From Desulfosarcina ovata subsp. ovata (lineage in GTDB: Bacteria; Desulfobacterota; Desulfobacteria; Desulfobacterales; Desulfosarcinaceae), in contig NZ_AP021879.1 in assembly GCF_009689005.1 (NCBI RefSeq), forward strand, positions 3,224,001-3,288,000: a stretch of DNA of 64,000 nt. The letters run 5' to 3'. The translations under genes were made by a program, and so were the position numbers. Every line of letters starts with the position of its first letter. Positions within the stretch are counted from its first letter, which is position 1. The notes beneath the pieces are model-generated. The model searched no databases. It was not told the origin of the DNA and saw only the letters and a program-made list of their open reading frames with translations. This document shows positions 34,348 to 43,090 of the stretch, piece after piece.

Positions 34348-36002
34348 GAGGCATACGGGGCCAAAGGGTTGTTTGACAATTGTCTTTCGCAATCCAAAAT
34401 GAACGCATTGAAAAGCGCCTTGCCGGTGATGGTTTCAGGCTGGCGTAGTTTGATCGCGTAAGCGATATATCGTTTCCGGTGTTGCCGATAGATTGTTTGG
34501 GCGGCATCGAGGGTCAAACCCCGAAGATGGATGTCAATCAGTCGTGGCCTGTCCACCGCCATCTTTTTCTCCTGCAGAAAAGCGCTGATCAATTCAACCG
34601 CGTTGGGTTCGGTGCCTGCCTTTTTGACCGGCTTTTCGTAAGGTTCCCGGCGCAGCGCTTCACCCAGCAGGATACCGTTTTCCTTATGCTCGAAGATAAA
34701 CAGCTTGTCGCCAAGATCGGAGATATACACCTTGGTGCTCTTGTGGCGGCTGAAGTGTTGCGCGCCAACGGCCACATAGTAGGTCTGCTTTTTGAAAGTA
34801 ATGATGCCTTTCGCCCCCACGGTGGCGTTGATCTTGTCATAGCCGTATTTGACGAAATGGCGTACGTCATCCGCACTGAACGTTATCCACTCGTATTGGG
34901 CAAGACCGTCGTCAAACTTCTCCTTGGGCACCCAGGCCGATGTTTTACCGTTCACAGAATAATAGTGCTTTTGCTCATTGTGCTGCCGGCGATAGGCTTC
35001 GAGTAAACCACTCTGGCGCAGCGTTGCAAGATCGATGTCGAGATAGGTGATGGTAATTTTTCCTTTTTTGCCCTTTTTGTAGATATAGCCCGGTTCTGTC
35101 TTAACGATGCGGTCTTCAAAGTGCTTGATGATCCGCATTTCAAAATGATGGATGCTGCGATGGGATGATTCCAGATGTGCTTTGTCCTTGGGCGCATGGA
35201 TGCGTGAGAAGTTTGGTTGCAGATAAAATCCGCCTGGCAATGAAAATTTGATGTTCAGTTCGTTGATGGGGCGTTTCAGGTTGACAAAACCCTTTGCATT
35301 GTCCGGTCTCAGCCGTATCTTTTTTTGCGGAAAGGGGGTGCTCACCAAAAATTTCTCGAACAGGTCCACCGAATTTAGACTGCTTTCGGAAAAATAGGCG
35401 TCAAGCACAAGCATGTTGCGCGATCCGGTGTCAAAAAACTCGATCACCTGGGGCTTGGCCCAAACGCCGTCGTCCGATCGAATCTTGAAATAGCGAAACC
35501 TGCATCCGTCCATTTGAATCAAATCGAAGACCGGTTCGTCCTTAAAGCAGACGCTGGGATCGTTCTTTTCCTCGAAGTCTGGTTTTTCCAAATAGACCTT
35601 GAGGTTGGCTTGCCTGGCAAAACGCCTTAAAGCGCTAAGTGAGATGCTACGTTCGAACTCTTGTTCGAGCCAGGCGTGGTAATTTTTGATGGTTCGTCCA
35701 TGGCGGGTGATAAATACAAAACGATCGTCCGATGGATCGCTGGAAGCCTTGACCATCTCGATGAAGCGGTTTTGGATTTTTTCGGTCAAGACCCGGCGCC
35801 GGCCGCTGCACTTTCTGCCTTCCATGATGCCTTGGCCGGCAAGCAGCAGCGGTTTGGGAATGACGCCGGTCTTACGGTATTGATCCATGTAATATTTTTT
35901 GGCCCTGCGTTTGGCGCTGCCGGTTTTGTCCATGATCTTTTTGTGCAGCAAGATCAGGAAACGGTCGTCCATGGGCAGTTGTTCAAAGTCTTTGTCTTTC
36001 AT
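34323..36002 (-). CDS. TniA/TnsB-like DDE transposase
   Basis: A 559-residue protein. Residues ~60-180 are DNA-binding (including SISLSALRRFARQANLKVYL). The retroviral-integrase-type catalytic core has DLIQMDGCRFRYF (first Asp, about residue 189), RLRPDNAKGFVNLK (second Asp, context xPDNxxxF) and PKDKAHLESSHRSIHHFEMR (Glu). The C terminus is a Mu-type beta-barrel-like region (TYYVAVGAQHFSRHKSTKVYI). Together with the following ATPase it forms the TniA-TniB pair of Mu/Tn5053/Tn7-like elements. Overlaps the upstream gene by 20 nt. Intact. Confidence 0.82.
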   Translation of the reverse strand: MKDKDFEQLPMDDRFLILLHKKIMDKTGSAKRRAKKYYMDQYRKTGVIPKPLLLAGQGIMEGRKCSGRRRVLTEKIQNRFIEMVKASSDPSDDRFVFITRHGRTIKNYHAWLEQEFERSISLSALRRFARQANLKVYLEKPDFEEKNDPSVCFKDEPVFDLIQMDGCRFRYFKIRSDDGVWAKPQVIEFFDTGSRNMLVLDAYFSESSLNSVDLFEKFLVSTPFPQKKIRLRPDNAKGFVNLKRPINELNIKFSLPGGFYLQPNFSRIHAPKDKAHLESSHRSIHHFEMRIIKHFEDRIVKTEPGYIYKKGKKGKITITYLDIDLATLRQSGLLEAYRRQHNEQKHYYSVNGKTSAWVPKEKFDDGLAQYEWITFSADDVRHFVKYGYDKINATVGAKGIITFKKQTYYVAVGAQHFSRHKSTKVYISDLGDKLFIFEHKENGILLGEALRREPYEKPVKKAGTEPNAVELISAFLQEKKMAVDRPRLIDIHLRGLTLDAAQTIYRQHRKRYIAYAIKLRQPETITGKALFNAFILDCERQLSNNPLAPYASCSENKVL

Positions 36003-36558
36003 GACGAATGATTTTCTCTTTCATCACTTTCAGCCAGAATAAGGCCGCTTGTCTGGATGTCGTTTGCCAATCATCGTTTTGCGCCGACCGAATCTGTTCC
36101 AGCATGGCCATCACGGCCGTTTTATAGTCTGCGCTGATGATATCGACCACAGACGCATTCTTTTTTTTGACATGCTTGGCCTTTAGGGTTTGATGGGCGT
36201 ACTTTCTAATATTCTTAGCCGTGAGCGCCATGCCGGATGCGATAAATGCACGCCAGATCTTGCGTTGATCCTCTTTTGTAAAACGCGTTAGAATCCTGGC
36301 CTGGTATTCATTCTCCGGAAGGATGCCGTCGCCAATTGGAGACAAATTGTCGATGACATTGGCGGCCTTAATCAGACGATATGCCTGGGATCGGGCCATA
36401 TCCCACCGGTCCTTGACATAGCCTTCAAACGAATCGAACAGCAAATCTCGAAACAATTGATCGTCTCGAATCTGCTTTAATGCCTTACCGGTTTGGTGAA
36501 AATGGTGTTGATTGGCAGCGATGATCTCCTCCAATTGGGTGAGTCGGTTGTTGGCCAT
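35983..36558 (-). CDS. helical DNA-binding-type accessory protein of the transposon
   Basis: A 191-residue helical protein. The stretch FEGYVKDRWDMARSQAYRLIKAANVIDNLS follows a pattern common in plasmid and ICE proteins in which a helix-turn-helix-like SRSQAYRLI segment binds DNA. It lies in the transposon operon between the CHC2-type gene (4 bp gap) and the transposase (20-nt overlap). Neither Tn7 nor Tn5053 has a clear counterpart. It could be a target-selection or end-binding accessory factor; this is inference. Confidence 0.6.
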   Translation of the reverse strand: MANNRLTQLEEIIAANQHHFHQTGKALKQIRDDQLFRDLLFDSFEGYVKDRWDMARSQAYRLIKAANVIDNLSPIGDGILPENEYQARILTRFTKEDQRKIWRAFIASGMALTAKNIRKYAHQTLKAKHVKKKNASVVDIISADYKTAVMAMLEQIRSAQNDDWQTTSRQAALFWLKVMKEKIIRHERQRL

Positions 36559-36562
36559 CTGT

Positions 36563-36928
36563 TCACCCGATGCTCATCCGTTTCCCGATATCGCCAAGCA
36601 GTTGATTCAATTCCAACCGTTGGTCCGTTAAAGGATCCGGTCTGTTTGGTACAAGGGTTTGCAAATATTTGACACTGTCAACGAATCCAAGGCCTTTCAC
36701 GGTCATGACCAAATCAATCGGGTTGAAGTTTTTCTCGCAAAGAAAGCACCTGGCGAGATTGGTCTTGGGGTTGGTCGCGGTTTGAAATTCATTGCATAGC
36801 GGGCATAGAAAACGAAAAATGCCTTCGATCACTTTAGATGGGATATGAAGCTGTTCTTTGATCAGCCAGTCAACCGGGATCCGATTGCGCAGTTGAAACA
36901 GTTCTCCCCCTGTAAACCGTCGTCTCAT
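36563..36928 (-). CDS. small CHC2-type zinc-finger protein of the transposon
   Basis: A 121-residue protein, start ATG 36928 with GGAGG 8 nt upstream (an in-frame start at 36985 lacks one). Residues ~50-85 carry FLCPLCNEFQ...ARCFLCEKNF, a CxxC...CxxC zinc finger followed by NPIDLVMTVKGLGFVDSVKYL, the arrangement seen after the CHC2 finger of DnaG-type primases (finger, then helix with DAV-like motif). No TOPRIM domain follows. A freestanding primase-type finger inside a transposase operon is unusual; it may recognise single-stranded or forked DNA as target. Confidence 0.7.
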   Translation of the reverse strand: MRRRFTGGELFQLRNRIPVDWLIKEQLHIPSKVIEGIFRFLCPLCNEFQTATNPKTNLARCFLCEKNFNPIDLVMTVKGLGFVDSVKYLQTLVPNRPDPLTDQRLELNQLLGDIGKRMSIG

Positions 36929-36971
36929 GATATTGGCCTCCTTATCTGCGTAAAAAATCCTGAAAAAGATT

Positions 36972-37361
36972 TCATCCATAACCACGGCGTGGAAAATGGC
37001 TCACAATTTCACCCGGCCGACCGCAAAAATGGCAGCGGCATCGAAAACCGAGGCGAAAAGGTACCGAAATTTCGATCTGTGGTGGCAACATAACCCGTTT
37101 AAAAGGGCTTGTTGAAGTATGATCATCCATGTTTTTTCTACGTGGATCGATTTCACGATGCCGACGACGGTTTTCGGCAAGACGGTGGGCTTTTTTACCT
37201 TTATCGGTTTTACGGTAGCGTCGCTGCGCTTTTCGACGGGACTGGAGACGACCGGCGATGCGGCATGCATCGCAACAATAAGCATGCCCACGAAAGCAGC
37301 ACCGGCACACACAAAAAACGGTGTTGCACCAACGACAGGATATTTGGATCAGCTTTACCAT
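36972..37361 (-). CDS. cysteine-rich zinc-ribbon protein of the transposon
   Basis: A 129-residue basic protein. The N terminus holds many Cys in CxxC pairs (SCRWCNTVFCVCRCCFRGHAYCCDACR), followed by a very basic helix (RRKAQRRYRKTDKGKKAHRL), then near the C terminus another pair (CRCHFCGRPG). Likely binds zinc and nucleic acid. It is the first gene of the transposon operon (AAGG 4 nt before ATG). No equivalent in Tn7 or Tn5053 is known to me. The partly basic, CxxC-rich design recalls small target-recognition or regulatory proteins, but this is inference. Confidence 0.6.
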   Translation of the reverse strand: MVKLIQISCRWCNTVFCVCRCCFRGHAYCCDACRIAGRLQSRRKAQRRYRKTDKGKKAHRLAENRRRHREIDPRRKNMDDHTSTSPFKRVMLPPQIEISVPFRLGFRCRCHFCGRPGEIVSHFPRRGYG

Positions 37362-37434
37362 CCGGCCTTGAAAGTGGCCGGAGTTTAAAGTAATTTACTT
37401 AATGAACATCCGGCCTTGATACGGAGTTCACCCT

Positions 37435-37476
37435 GAAAGCCCGGAAGTGATGGTTCCGGGCTTTCTCCTCATTTTC
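37435..37476. terminator. Strong 12-bp hairpin at the transposon operon start side
   Basis: GAAAGCCCGGAA (37435-37446) and TTCCGGGCTTTC (37454-37465) are exact inverted repeats around a 7-nt loop; on the plus strand TCCTCATTTTC follows. It could stop plus-strand transcription or insulate the minus-strand operon from the IS to its right. Confidence 0.6.
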
Positions 37477-37502
37477 TTGGACCATGACAATACCCACTTT
37501 AC

Positions 37503-39447
37503 AACTTACATTTCGCACGAGTGAAACGGTAATTATCAAATTTATTGCTCAAGGCGGGGCAAGTCTATAACATATTGAAAAAATGAATTAAATAAGCACT
37601 GGACAATTCCGGCCTTATCTGTTATGCATACAATGTATGAGGCTGGTAAAATGATTCCTTCATCTATATCCAAGCGCCTCATAACCGAGACTACGGAGGC
37701 GTTATGGAGCAATTTGAAACTCGATTCAAGCAAGTTGATGTATTGCCAATGGTCAAGTATTTCATGGATCAGCTTGACCTTTTCAACCTTTTTTCCAAGT
37801 ATGTTCCGGCATCCGACGGAAGTCTTGCGGAGCATGCGCAAAGCTTGTGTATCTTAATTGCCAACATCATATGTGACAACAAACCACTATACAAGATTCA
37901 AGAATGGTTGTGCCAATATACAGATGGACTTGTAACAGAACCGGTCGAGCCAAATTTTTTTAACGATGATCGTCTTGCCAGGGCACTATCAGCATTATTT
38001 CATGCAGACCGCCATACGCTGATGACCGAGGCTTCTTGCAATGCCATATCGGTACACCAGTTACTTACGGAGGAAATACATAATGATAGCACATCCGTGA
38101 CTTTCATCGGCAAATACAAAACTCCCGATCCGGAAGCGGTCAAGCTTAAGCATGGGCACAACAAGGATTTTCGACCCGATTGCAAACAAGTTGTATTTGG
38201 TCTGAATATCACGGCGGACGGACATGTTCCACTCAGTTATCAGCTATTTGACGGGAATACGACCGATGATGTGACCCATATTCCCAACTGGAACGGCCTG
38301 CGCACATTGTTGGGAAAAGAGGATTTCATTTACATCGCCGACTGCAAGTTGAAAACCGAAAAGAATCTAAAGCACATCGCTGGTGAAGGAGGGCTGTTTA
38401 TCACCATCGTTCCGAAGAATCACAAGGAATACATCCAGTTCATCAAATATCTGAAAAAAAACGAAGTGCCTTGGGAAGACGCCGTTAGCGTTGAAAACTC
38501 ACGGAAGAAAGGTGAGTTTACCGTTTACCGCACCTATGAGACCGAACTGACCGAAGAAGGCTTTCGGGTCATTTTTGTTCACAGCAGTTCCAAACAAAAA
38601 GAGGACGAAGCCAAAAGACAGAAAAAGATCGATAAGGCCATTGAACAGTTAGAAAGCCTGTCACCTAAACTCAATGCGTATCATTTGAAAACCAAAAGGG
38701 AAATCAAGGCCGCTATCGATAAGATTGTCAAGGATGTTAAAGAGTTTGTAGAGGTCCGGATAGTAACCGATCGCAAACAGATCAAGGTGAAAGTATCTCC
38801 CGGCAGACCGTCTCCACAAAGCATCTACAAAAATAAATGGAAATATACCCACCGCATTGAGTGGCAGTTAAACGAACAATCTCTTACCGAAGCATCGCGA
38901 ACTGATGGCGTTTTTCCCTTGATTACTAATACGCAGCTTGAAGCCAGTGAGGTATTAGGAAAATATAAAAACCAACCATTCCTTGAAAAACGGATGTATA
39001 CCAAAAAATCGATTCTGGAAGTAGCGCCTGTTTTTTTAAAAAAGGAGCACCGTATTGAAGCCATGCTCTTTTTATATTTTATAGCCTTGATGATTGTGTC
39101 CCTTATCGAACGAAAGATACGGATGAATATGACAGCCGAGGAGATAGACAAGCTGCCCATATTACCCCAAGGGATGAATACAAAAAAGCCGACTTGGAAT
39201 AACATCCGTTATTTCTATCGTAATGTCCACTTCTCGCAGATAATCCGGAATGGCGTATGTATACAATCAGTGGTGAAGGGAATCGGTGACATGCACAAAC
39301 TTATCAACCGGTTGTTGGAGATACCCGAGGCGATCTACAATTATTTTCAAGATGGCTGGTGGCAATTTAAAGCTACCTGATTGATTTTAAAAAACAAAAA
39401 CATAAGAAAATTAAAAAATTATTCGCCCGCCATGCGAAATGTAAGTT
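37503..39447 (+). mobile_element. IS1634-type insertion sequence inside the transposon
   Basis: AACTTACATTTCGCA (37503-37517) and its exact inverse TGCGAAATGTAAGTT (39433-39447) bound a 1945-bp element with a single transposase gene. The exact tips and the target duplication could not be fixed. It lies between the transposon's gene cluster and its right terminal repeat. Confidence 0.8.
37704..39380 (+). CDS. IS1634-family transposase (DUF4277 N terminus)
   Basis: A 558-residue transposase. The N terminus (FKQVDVLPMVKYFMDQLDLF) is of the DUF4277 type; VVFGLNITADGHVPLSYQLF with DGNTTDD, and FIYIADCKLKTEKNLKHI, bring the catalytic Asp residues. A C-terminal LFLYFIALMIVSLIERKIR block closes the fold. 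It differs clearly from the IS1634-type transposase at 304-2172, so the two IS are separate lineages. GGAGG stands 6 nt upstream of ATG. Intact. Confidence 0.85.
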   Translation: MEQFETRFKQVDVLPMVKYFMDQLDLFNLFSKYVPASDGSLAEHAQSLCILIANIICDNKPLYKIQEWLCQYTDGLVTEPVEPNFFNDDRLARALSALFHADRHTLMTEASCNAISVHQLLTEEIHNDSTSVTFIGKYKTPDPEAVKLKHGHNKDFRPDCKQVVFGLNITADGHVPLSYQLFDGNTTDDVTHIPNWNGLRTLLGKEDFIYIADCKLKTEKNLKHIAGEGGLFITIVPKNHKEYIQFIKYLKKNEVPWEDAVSVENSRKKGEFTVYRTYETELTEEGFRVIFVHSSSKQKEDEAKRQKKIDKAIEQLESLSPKLNAYHLKTKREIKAAIDKIVKDVKEFVEVRIVTDRKQIKVKVSPGRPSPQSIYKNKWKYTHRIEWQLNEQSLTEASRTDGVFPLITNTQLEASEVLGKYKNQPFLEKRMYTKKSILEVAPVFLKKEHRIEAMLFLYFIALMIVSLIERKIRMNMTAEEIDKLPILPQGMNTKKPTWNNIRYFYRNVHFSQIIRNGVCIQSVVKGIGDMHKLINRLLEIPEAIYNYFQDGWWQFKAT

Positions 39448-39620
39448 ACAACCTACAAAAACTTTTTGGTAAAAACGATTGCCGGCGGGAGCTATTGCGG
39501 CGGGGTAGCGTGGTAGGTTTATTGATTTTTGGGGCGGGGTCTCGCTGCGGGATAGTAGAACCAACCGTTACACTTTTGCCGCATAGGCGGGGTAGGCCGT
39601 TACACTATTTTTGCCTTAGC

Positions 39621-40338
39621 ATCCAACTGTATTCTGACGCTGTAGCAATATATCATAGTACTGATTGATTGCGTGGCCAAGTCAAAAAGGGGGCGCCCAT
39701 TAAAGAGCGGCCCGAAGACTCTGAATTTTCCATCGGAATCCGCCCTTGACGGACTCATTTATATAAACCTACAGGTCGAACGAGATGATCAGAAAACGAT
39801 TTCGTGATCCAAACTTCCAATGTTCCCTTGCATTCTTCATCAGGTAGGCTATATAAAATCCATAGCTTGACCGACGGCATCAGGCGGCTCTGTTCAACAC
39901 CATTTTATCCATCATCCCTTTCATCGTTCCATCAGTTTCTTTGGAATCCGGTCGCAAAAGATGAGTATGCAACCACGAGAAGGCTGTCCGATTTTTATGT
40001 CAAGCGGATGAAAGGGAAGACGACTGCGGTCGAATCGGGACTGGCTCTGTTGGACGTTCTAAATCTCATCGGGATTTCATGTGGGAGTACTATTACGATG
40101 TGGAGCATGGATTATATCAGTAACCGCCCTTGGACGGTCAGTATTGGCATCTCCAGTCCCATCCGACGAGGAGATTCAAAGGATTTTGATCGAACGGCTT
40201 GGAAATGATCTGGCACAATGGGGGAACGGGCGGCTATCGCTCCTATGAAATTTTATTGATAAGGAATTTTGGGATTAAAAAATTGACGCCATGCGAGAAA
40301 CATATATTCCCAATTCTGACACATCTATTTTTAAAGAA
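39621..40338 (+). pseudogene. Degenerate region with a serine beta-lactamase-type fragment
   Basis: No intact gene. At 40205-40255 the plus strand reads MIWHNGGTGGYRSYEIL, the HNGGTGGY box (KTG-equivalent) of class-C-type serine beta-lactamases/D-Ala-D-Ala carboxypeptidases, without the upstream SxxK domain. The rest (39621-40200) shows only short frames with no recognisable product. Confidence 0.5.
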
Positions 40339-40339
40339 A

Positions 40340-40528
40340 ATGACACCAGCTATAAAAATCGCAAAGAAAGCAAAAATTGATTTTACAATTCATGAATATA
40401 CTCATGGAACTGCAAAAAAATTTGCAAGCATTTTTGTAAGTGCAGGGAAAAGAGGGCTGGAGATAGAACTCGCACCTGATGATTTAATCAAACTTACAAA
40501 AGGCAAATACAGTTCCATTTCTACTTAG
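40340..40528 (+). pseudogene. YbaK/EbsC-type deacylase, internally deleted
   Basis: A 62-codon frame joining the N terminus of a YbaK-type Cys-tRNA(Pro) deacylase (MTPAIKIAKKAKIDFTIHEY) directly to the C terminus (SAGKRGLEIELAPDDLIKL). The central ~90 residues, including the catalytic Lys region, are missing. Normal length is about 155 residues. Confidence 0.7.
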
Positions 40529-40575
40529 GCTGGGGGAAAGAAATTATTCCACCATCCTGCTTGTCTTTGTGCCCG

Positions 40576-40640
40576 TCCACCGCGTTGCCGCCACAGGCAC
40601 ATATTCCCGATATGCACCGGTGGCGGCAGGCCGCGGTGGA
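40576..40640. other. Large imperfect hairpin
   Basis: TCCACCGCG plus GCCGCCAC on the left (40576-40594) pair with GTGGCGGC plus CGCGGTGGA on the right (40620-40640). It lies between the YbaK scrap and the 3' end of uspA. Possibly a structured transcript or a repeat; not a typical terminator (no U-run). Confidence 0.4.
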
Positions 40641-40769
40641 GTGTGCCCGAACACCCAAAAGATGGGGATTTGGCCCTCGAAACCCGCCACCAACAGACTC
40701 ATTATTCGGGCCTTACCAGCCGAACGCAATGGCCAAAACCGGGACGTTGGCCAAAACGCTATTCGTTAT

Positions 40770-41228
40770 TTAGCCTTCTTGCTCGTTGGGCCCAGTCGGA
40801 ATTATGGTCACTGGAACCGTAGAATTCTTCAGAACCTTTTCGGCTACACTACCAAACCGAAAGTGACCTTTCTCGCCGTGACTCGCCATAATCACCAAAT
40901 CCATTTTTTCCTTGGCCATAAGCTTCAGGATTTCATTTGCAGGATCACCAATTGCCACGTGTTTAATATAGAGTGGACAGCCCTCGAGATATTTTTCACA
41001 TATTTGACCCAACCGTTTGGATGCCGTTTTGTTGGCATGTTCCATCAGTTCGTGTACCCGTTTTTCTTCAAAAGCACCATACCATCCGTCATGATGGGCG
41101 ACATCCTCAATTACATAAAGAATATGGATTTCCGCGTCATATTTTTGAGTCATCGATTTAACGTGAGGCAAGGCGATTTCAGATATTTTTGAAAAATCCG
41201 TCGGCCATAAAATCTTTTTTACATTCAT
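40770..41228 (-). CDS. uspA-like: universal stress protein
   Basis: A 152-residue single-domain Usp. ILWPTDFSKISEIALPHVKS at the N terminus and the ATP-binding-type MASHGEKGHFRFGSVAEKVL near the C terminus (pattern Gx2Gx9G(S/T), here HGEKGHFRFGSVAEKV) show it to be of the ATP-binding subgroup. Cytoplasmic. AAAAGGAGATAACCC precedes the ATG. Monocistronic. Usp proteins help survive starvation and oxidative stress; the exact role is unknown. Confidence 0.9.
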   Translation of the reverse strand: MNVKKILWPTDFSKISEIALPHVKSMTQKYDAEIHILYVIEDVAHHDGWYGAFEEKRVHELMEHANKTASKRLGQICEKYLEGCPLYIKHVAIGDPANEILKLMAKEKMDLVIMASHGEKGHFRFGSVAEKVLKNSTVPVTIIPTGPNEQEG

Positions 41229-41449
41229 GGGTTATCTCCTTTTGGATTTTTTAGGGGGGGCTTCCCATCCAAGTATTTCATAATTTTTACTCGATGCTTG
41301 TAAAGAAAACAGAAATTTAATGATTACATCACACAACAAAGTGGTCGCTTAAGCAGGATCTGGGGGCGAGGAAGAAAAAAGCGTCGAATGTTCGCGGCGG
41401 CGAGAGCTCTAGTTTTTTAAGTATATGCTCCGACGTGTCCCTTCGTCAA

Positions 41450-41568
41450 GCCATCGATCAGCAATTGTAATTTTGGAGCGTATCAATACAATATATAGAT
41501 TAATACTAATTTATTAGCCACAATATATTGACAAAAACAGGCCAAAATTACAATTGCTGGCCATCGAT
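41450..41568. mobile_element. 101-bp MITE with 18-bp perfect TIRs and 9-bp target duplication
   Basis: CAGCAATTGTAATTTTGG at 41459-41476 is exactly inverted at 41542-41559. GCCATCGAT stands at 41450-41458 and 41560-41568 as the direct target duplication. The interior is AT-rich and non-coding. It must be mobilised by a transposase elsewhere; no element in the window has these ends. It lies in the 5' region between uspA and the gene at 41797. Confidence 0.9.
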
Positions 41569-41620
41569 ATGGTCTTTCTACGGTAAAAAAACTAAAAATG
41601 GTTTAACATTAATCATGGCA

Positions 41621-41631
41621 GGGGGGGGGGG
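41621..41631 (+). repeat. Homopolymer of 11 G
   Basis: An uninterrupted run of 11 G, about 165 bp upstream of the gene at 41797. It could be a slipped-strand (phase-variable) tract or a sequencing artefact. Confidence 0.6.
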
Positions 41632-41796
41632 AGAGCAAAAAAACCTATTATCAGTGCCCAAAAGCCCATCCCTAAAAGACCATTTTTCTTGTGGTTTAAT
41701 ACCATTCGCTGCTACCCTGCCGGTAAGTGAGCTTGCCGTTTGGCGGCGCTTAAGGGGCGAGGGATGCAACATTACTTTTTAAAAGGAGATAAAACA

Positions 41797-42246
41797 GTGG
41801 ATAATTCTATTCAATTTCCGTTATCAGGCGCTGTTACCCAGTCGATCAATCCGTGGGATTTCTGGATCAAATCCTTAAGTTCCCAATTGGGATTCATTAA
41901 CATCAGAAACGTCACGTCTTCCGATTACCGGATTGAACAGGAGATCATTGAGGATGTTGCGAGCTACGGACGACAGATCGGTCAGATTACAGATGTTTTA
42001 AAAGTTCTAATCGACCATTCCGCCATGGGAGATCTTCAGGAAGACCAGAAACAAACCATTGGGCGCTTTGAGAAGATGATTTCAGAGATTGAGCAAGTCA
42101 AGAAAAAATGGAAGACGCCAAAAAATCTTTTGTCAGAAATAGACACGATGCTATCGGAGATTAGAGCCCTGAAGACAGAATCTCCGGCCACCTATGAGCT
42201 TGCAGTGAACAAAATAGAGGAAGCGCTTGGAAAGAAAGCCAAATGA
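41797..42246 (+). CDS. hypothetical cytoplasmic protein upstream of MBL-fold hydrolase
   Basis: A 149-residue protein started at GTG 41797, 8 nt after AAAGGAGA. It is helical, with an IEQEIIEDVASYGRQIGQIT helix and a C-terminal half rich in Lys and Glu (MISEIEQVKKKWKTPKNLLS). Its stop overlaps the start of the next gene by ATGA, so the two are translationally coupled and probably act together. No domain recognised. Confidence 0.65.
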   Translation: MDNSIQFPLSGAVTQSINPWDFWIKSLSSQLGFINIRNVTSSDYRIEQEIIEDVASYGRQIGQITDVLKVLIDHSAMGDLQEDQKQTIGRFEKMISEIEQVKKKWKTPKNLLSEIDTMLSEIRALKTESPATYELAVNKIEEALGKKAK

Positions 42247-43004
42247 ACAATTGGTTTACAATAGATCAAATTGACAAGGAAACTTATATCATCAGCGAAT
42301 ACCGTCACTGGGAGGAAACCCATTGTTATCTCCTGAATGGCTCTGAATCCAGTTTGCTTATTGATACCGGGCTGGGAATCTGTAACATCCACGATAAAGT
42401 CGTTAAGCTGACTGACAAACCGGTTACCGCAGTGGCCACCCATATTCACTGGGATCATATTGGCGGTCATAAATACTTTCCAGACTTTTACGCGCATGAG
42501 GATGAACTGAATTGGCTCAGCGGAGAATTCCCTTTGACGATTGAGCAGATTAAAGGCATGGTCGTTGACCGCTGTGACCTGCCGGAAGGTTATGACGTCA
42601 ACGGATATGAATTCTTCCAGGGAAAACCGACAAGCGTGCTAAAGGATAATGATGTTATTAATCTTGGAGACCGCTGTGTTCAAATAATGCATACGCCCGG
42701 ACATTCTCCGGGGCATATGTGTTTTTGGGAAAAAGAGCGCGGTTATCTTTTCACCGGTGACCTGGTCTATAAAGACACGCTCTTTGCCTACTTTCCGTCC
42801 ACCGATCCAGAGGCGTACCTCAACTCTCTGGAGCGGGTATCGGCGATCCCGGTGAAGCGTGTGTTTCCGGCACATCACACTTTGGATATTCAGCCTGAGA
42901 TTCTGGTTCGAATGCGTGATGCTTTTCGGCAGTTGCAGGATGAGGGCAAACTGCATCATGGCAGCGGAACATTTGACTACGGTGACTGGGCTGTGTGGCT
43001 ATAG
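42243..43004 (+). CDS. metallo-beta-lactamase-fold hydrolase
   Basis: A 253-residue metal-dependent hydrolase. THIHWDHIGGHKYF is the HxHxDH zinc motif; TPGHSPGHMCFW gives the next His, YLFTGDLVYKD the bridging Asp and VFPAHHTLD the last His, all ligands of a dinuclear centre. Closest in plan to glyoxalase-II/quorum-lactonase-type MBL proteins; substrate unknown. Coupled to the upstream gene by a 4-nt overlap. Confidence 0.88.
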   Translation: MNNWFTIDQIDKETYIISEYRHWEETHCYLLNGSESSLLIDTGLGICNIHDKVVKLTDKPVTAVATHIHWDHIGGHKYFPDFYAHEDELNWLSGEFPLTIEQIKGMVVDRCDLPEGYDVNGYEFFQGKPTSVLKDNDVINLGDRCVQIMHTPGHSPGHMCFWEKERGYLFTGDLVYKDTLFAYFPSTDPEAYLNSLERVSAIPVKRVFPAHHTLDIQPEILVRMRDAFRQLQDEGKLHHGSGTFDYGDWAVWL

Positions 43005-43090
43005 TCGGCCATGCTTCAATTCACAAATTCCGATTTTTGAAATCGATTGATCAAACAGCAAAAAGATATAAAACGACCCTGTGATTTGGA

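Larger units (their letters stand above)
33368..39620 (-). mobile_element. Tn7/Tn5053-type transposon with TniA- and TniB-like genes
   Basis: A 23-bp perfect inverted repeat, GCTAAGGCAAAAATAGTGTA plus ACG, stands at 33368-33390 and inverted at 39598-39620. Related sub-repeats lie inside each end: GCAAAATAATGTAACT at about 33478 and, inverted, a GGCAAAAGTGTAACGG unit at about 39570, as expected for multiple transposase-binding sites. Between are five minus-strand genes (zinc-ribbon protein, CHC2-type protein, helical DNA-binding-type protein, DDE transposase, AAA+ ATPase) and a later IS1634-type insertion (37503-39447). No clear target duplication was found. The stretch 33391-33678 is the gene-free left end. 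Confidence 0.7.

Noticed and set aside
33679..37361. A CRISPR-associated (CAST) or standard Tn7 element
   Set aside because: No cas genes, CRISPR repeats, TnsA, TniQ or TnsD-like protein visible within the terminal repeats.
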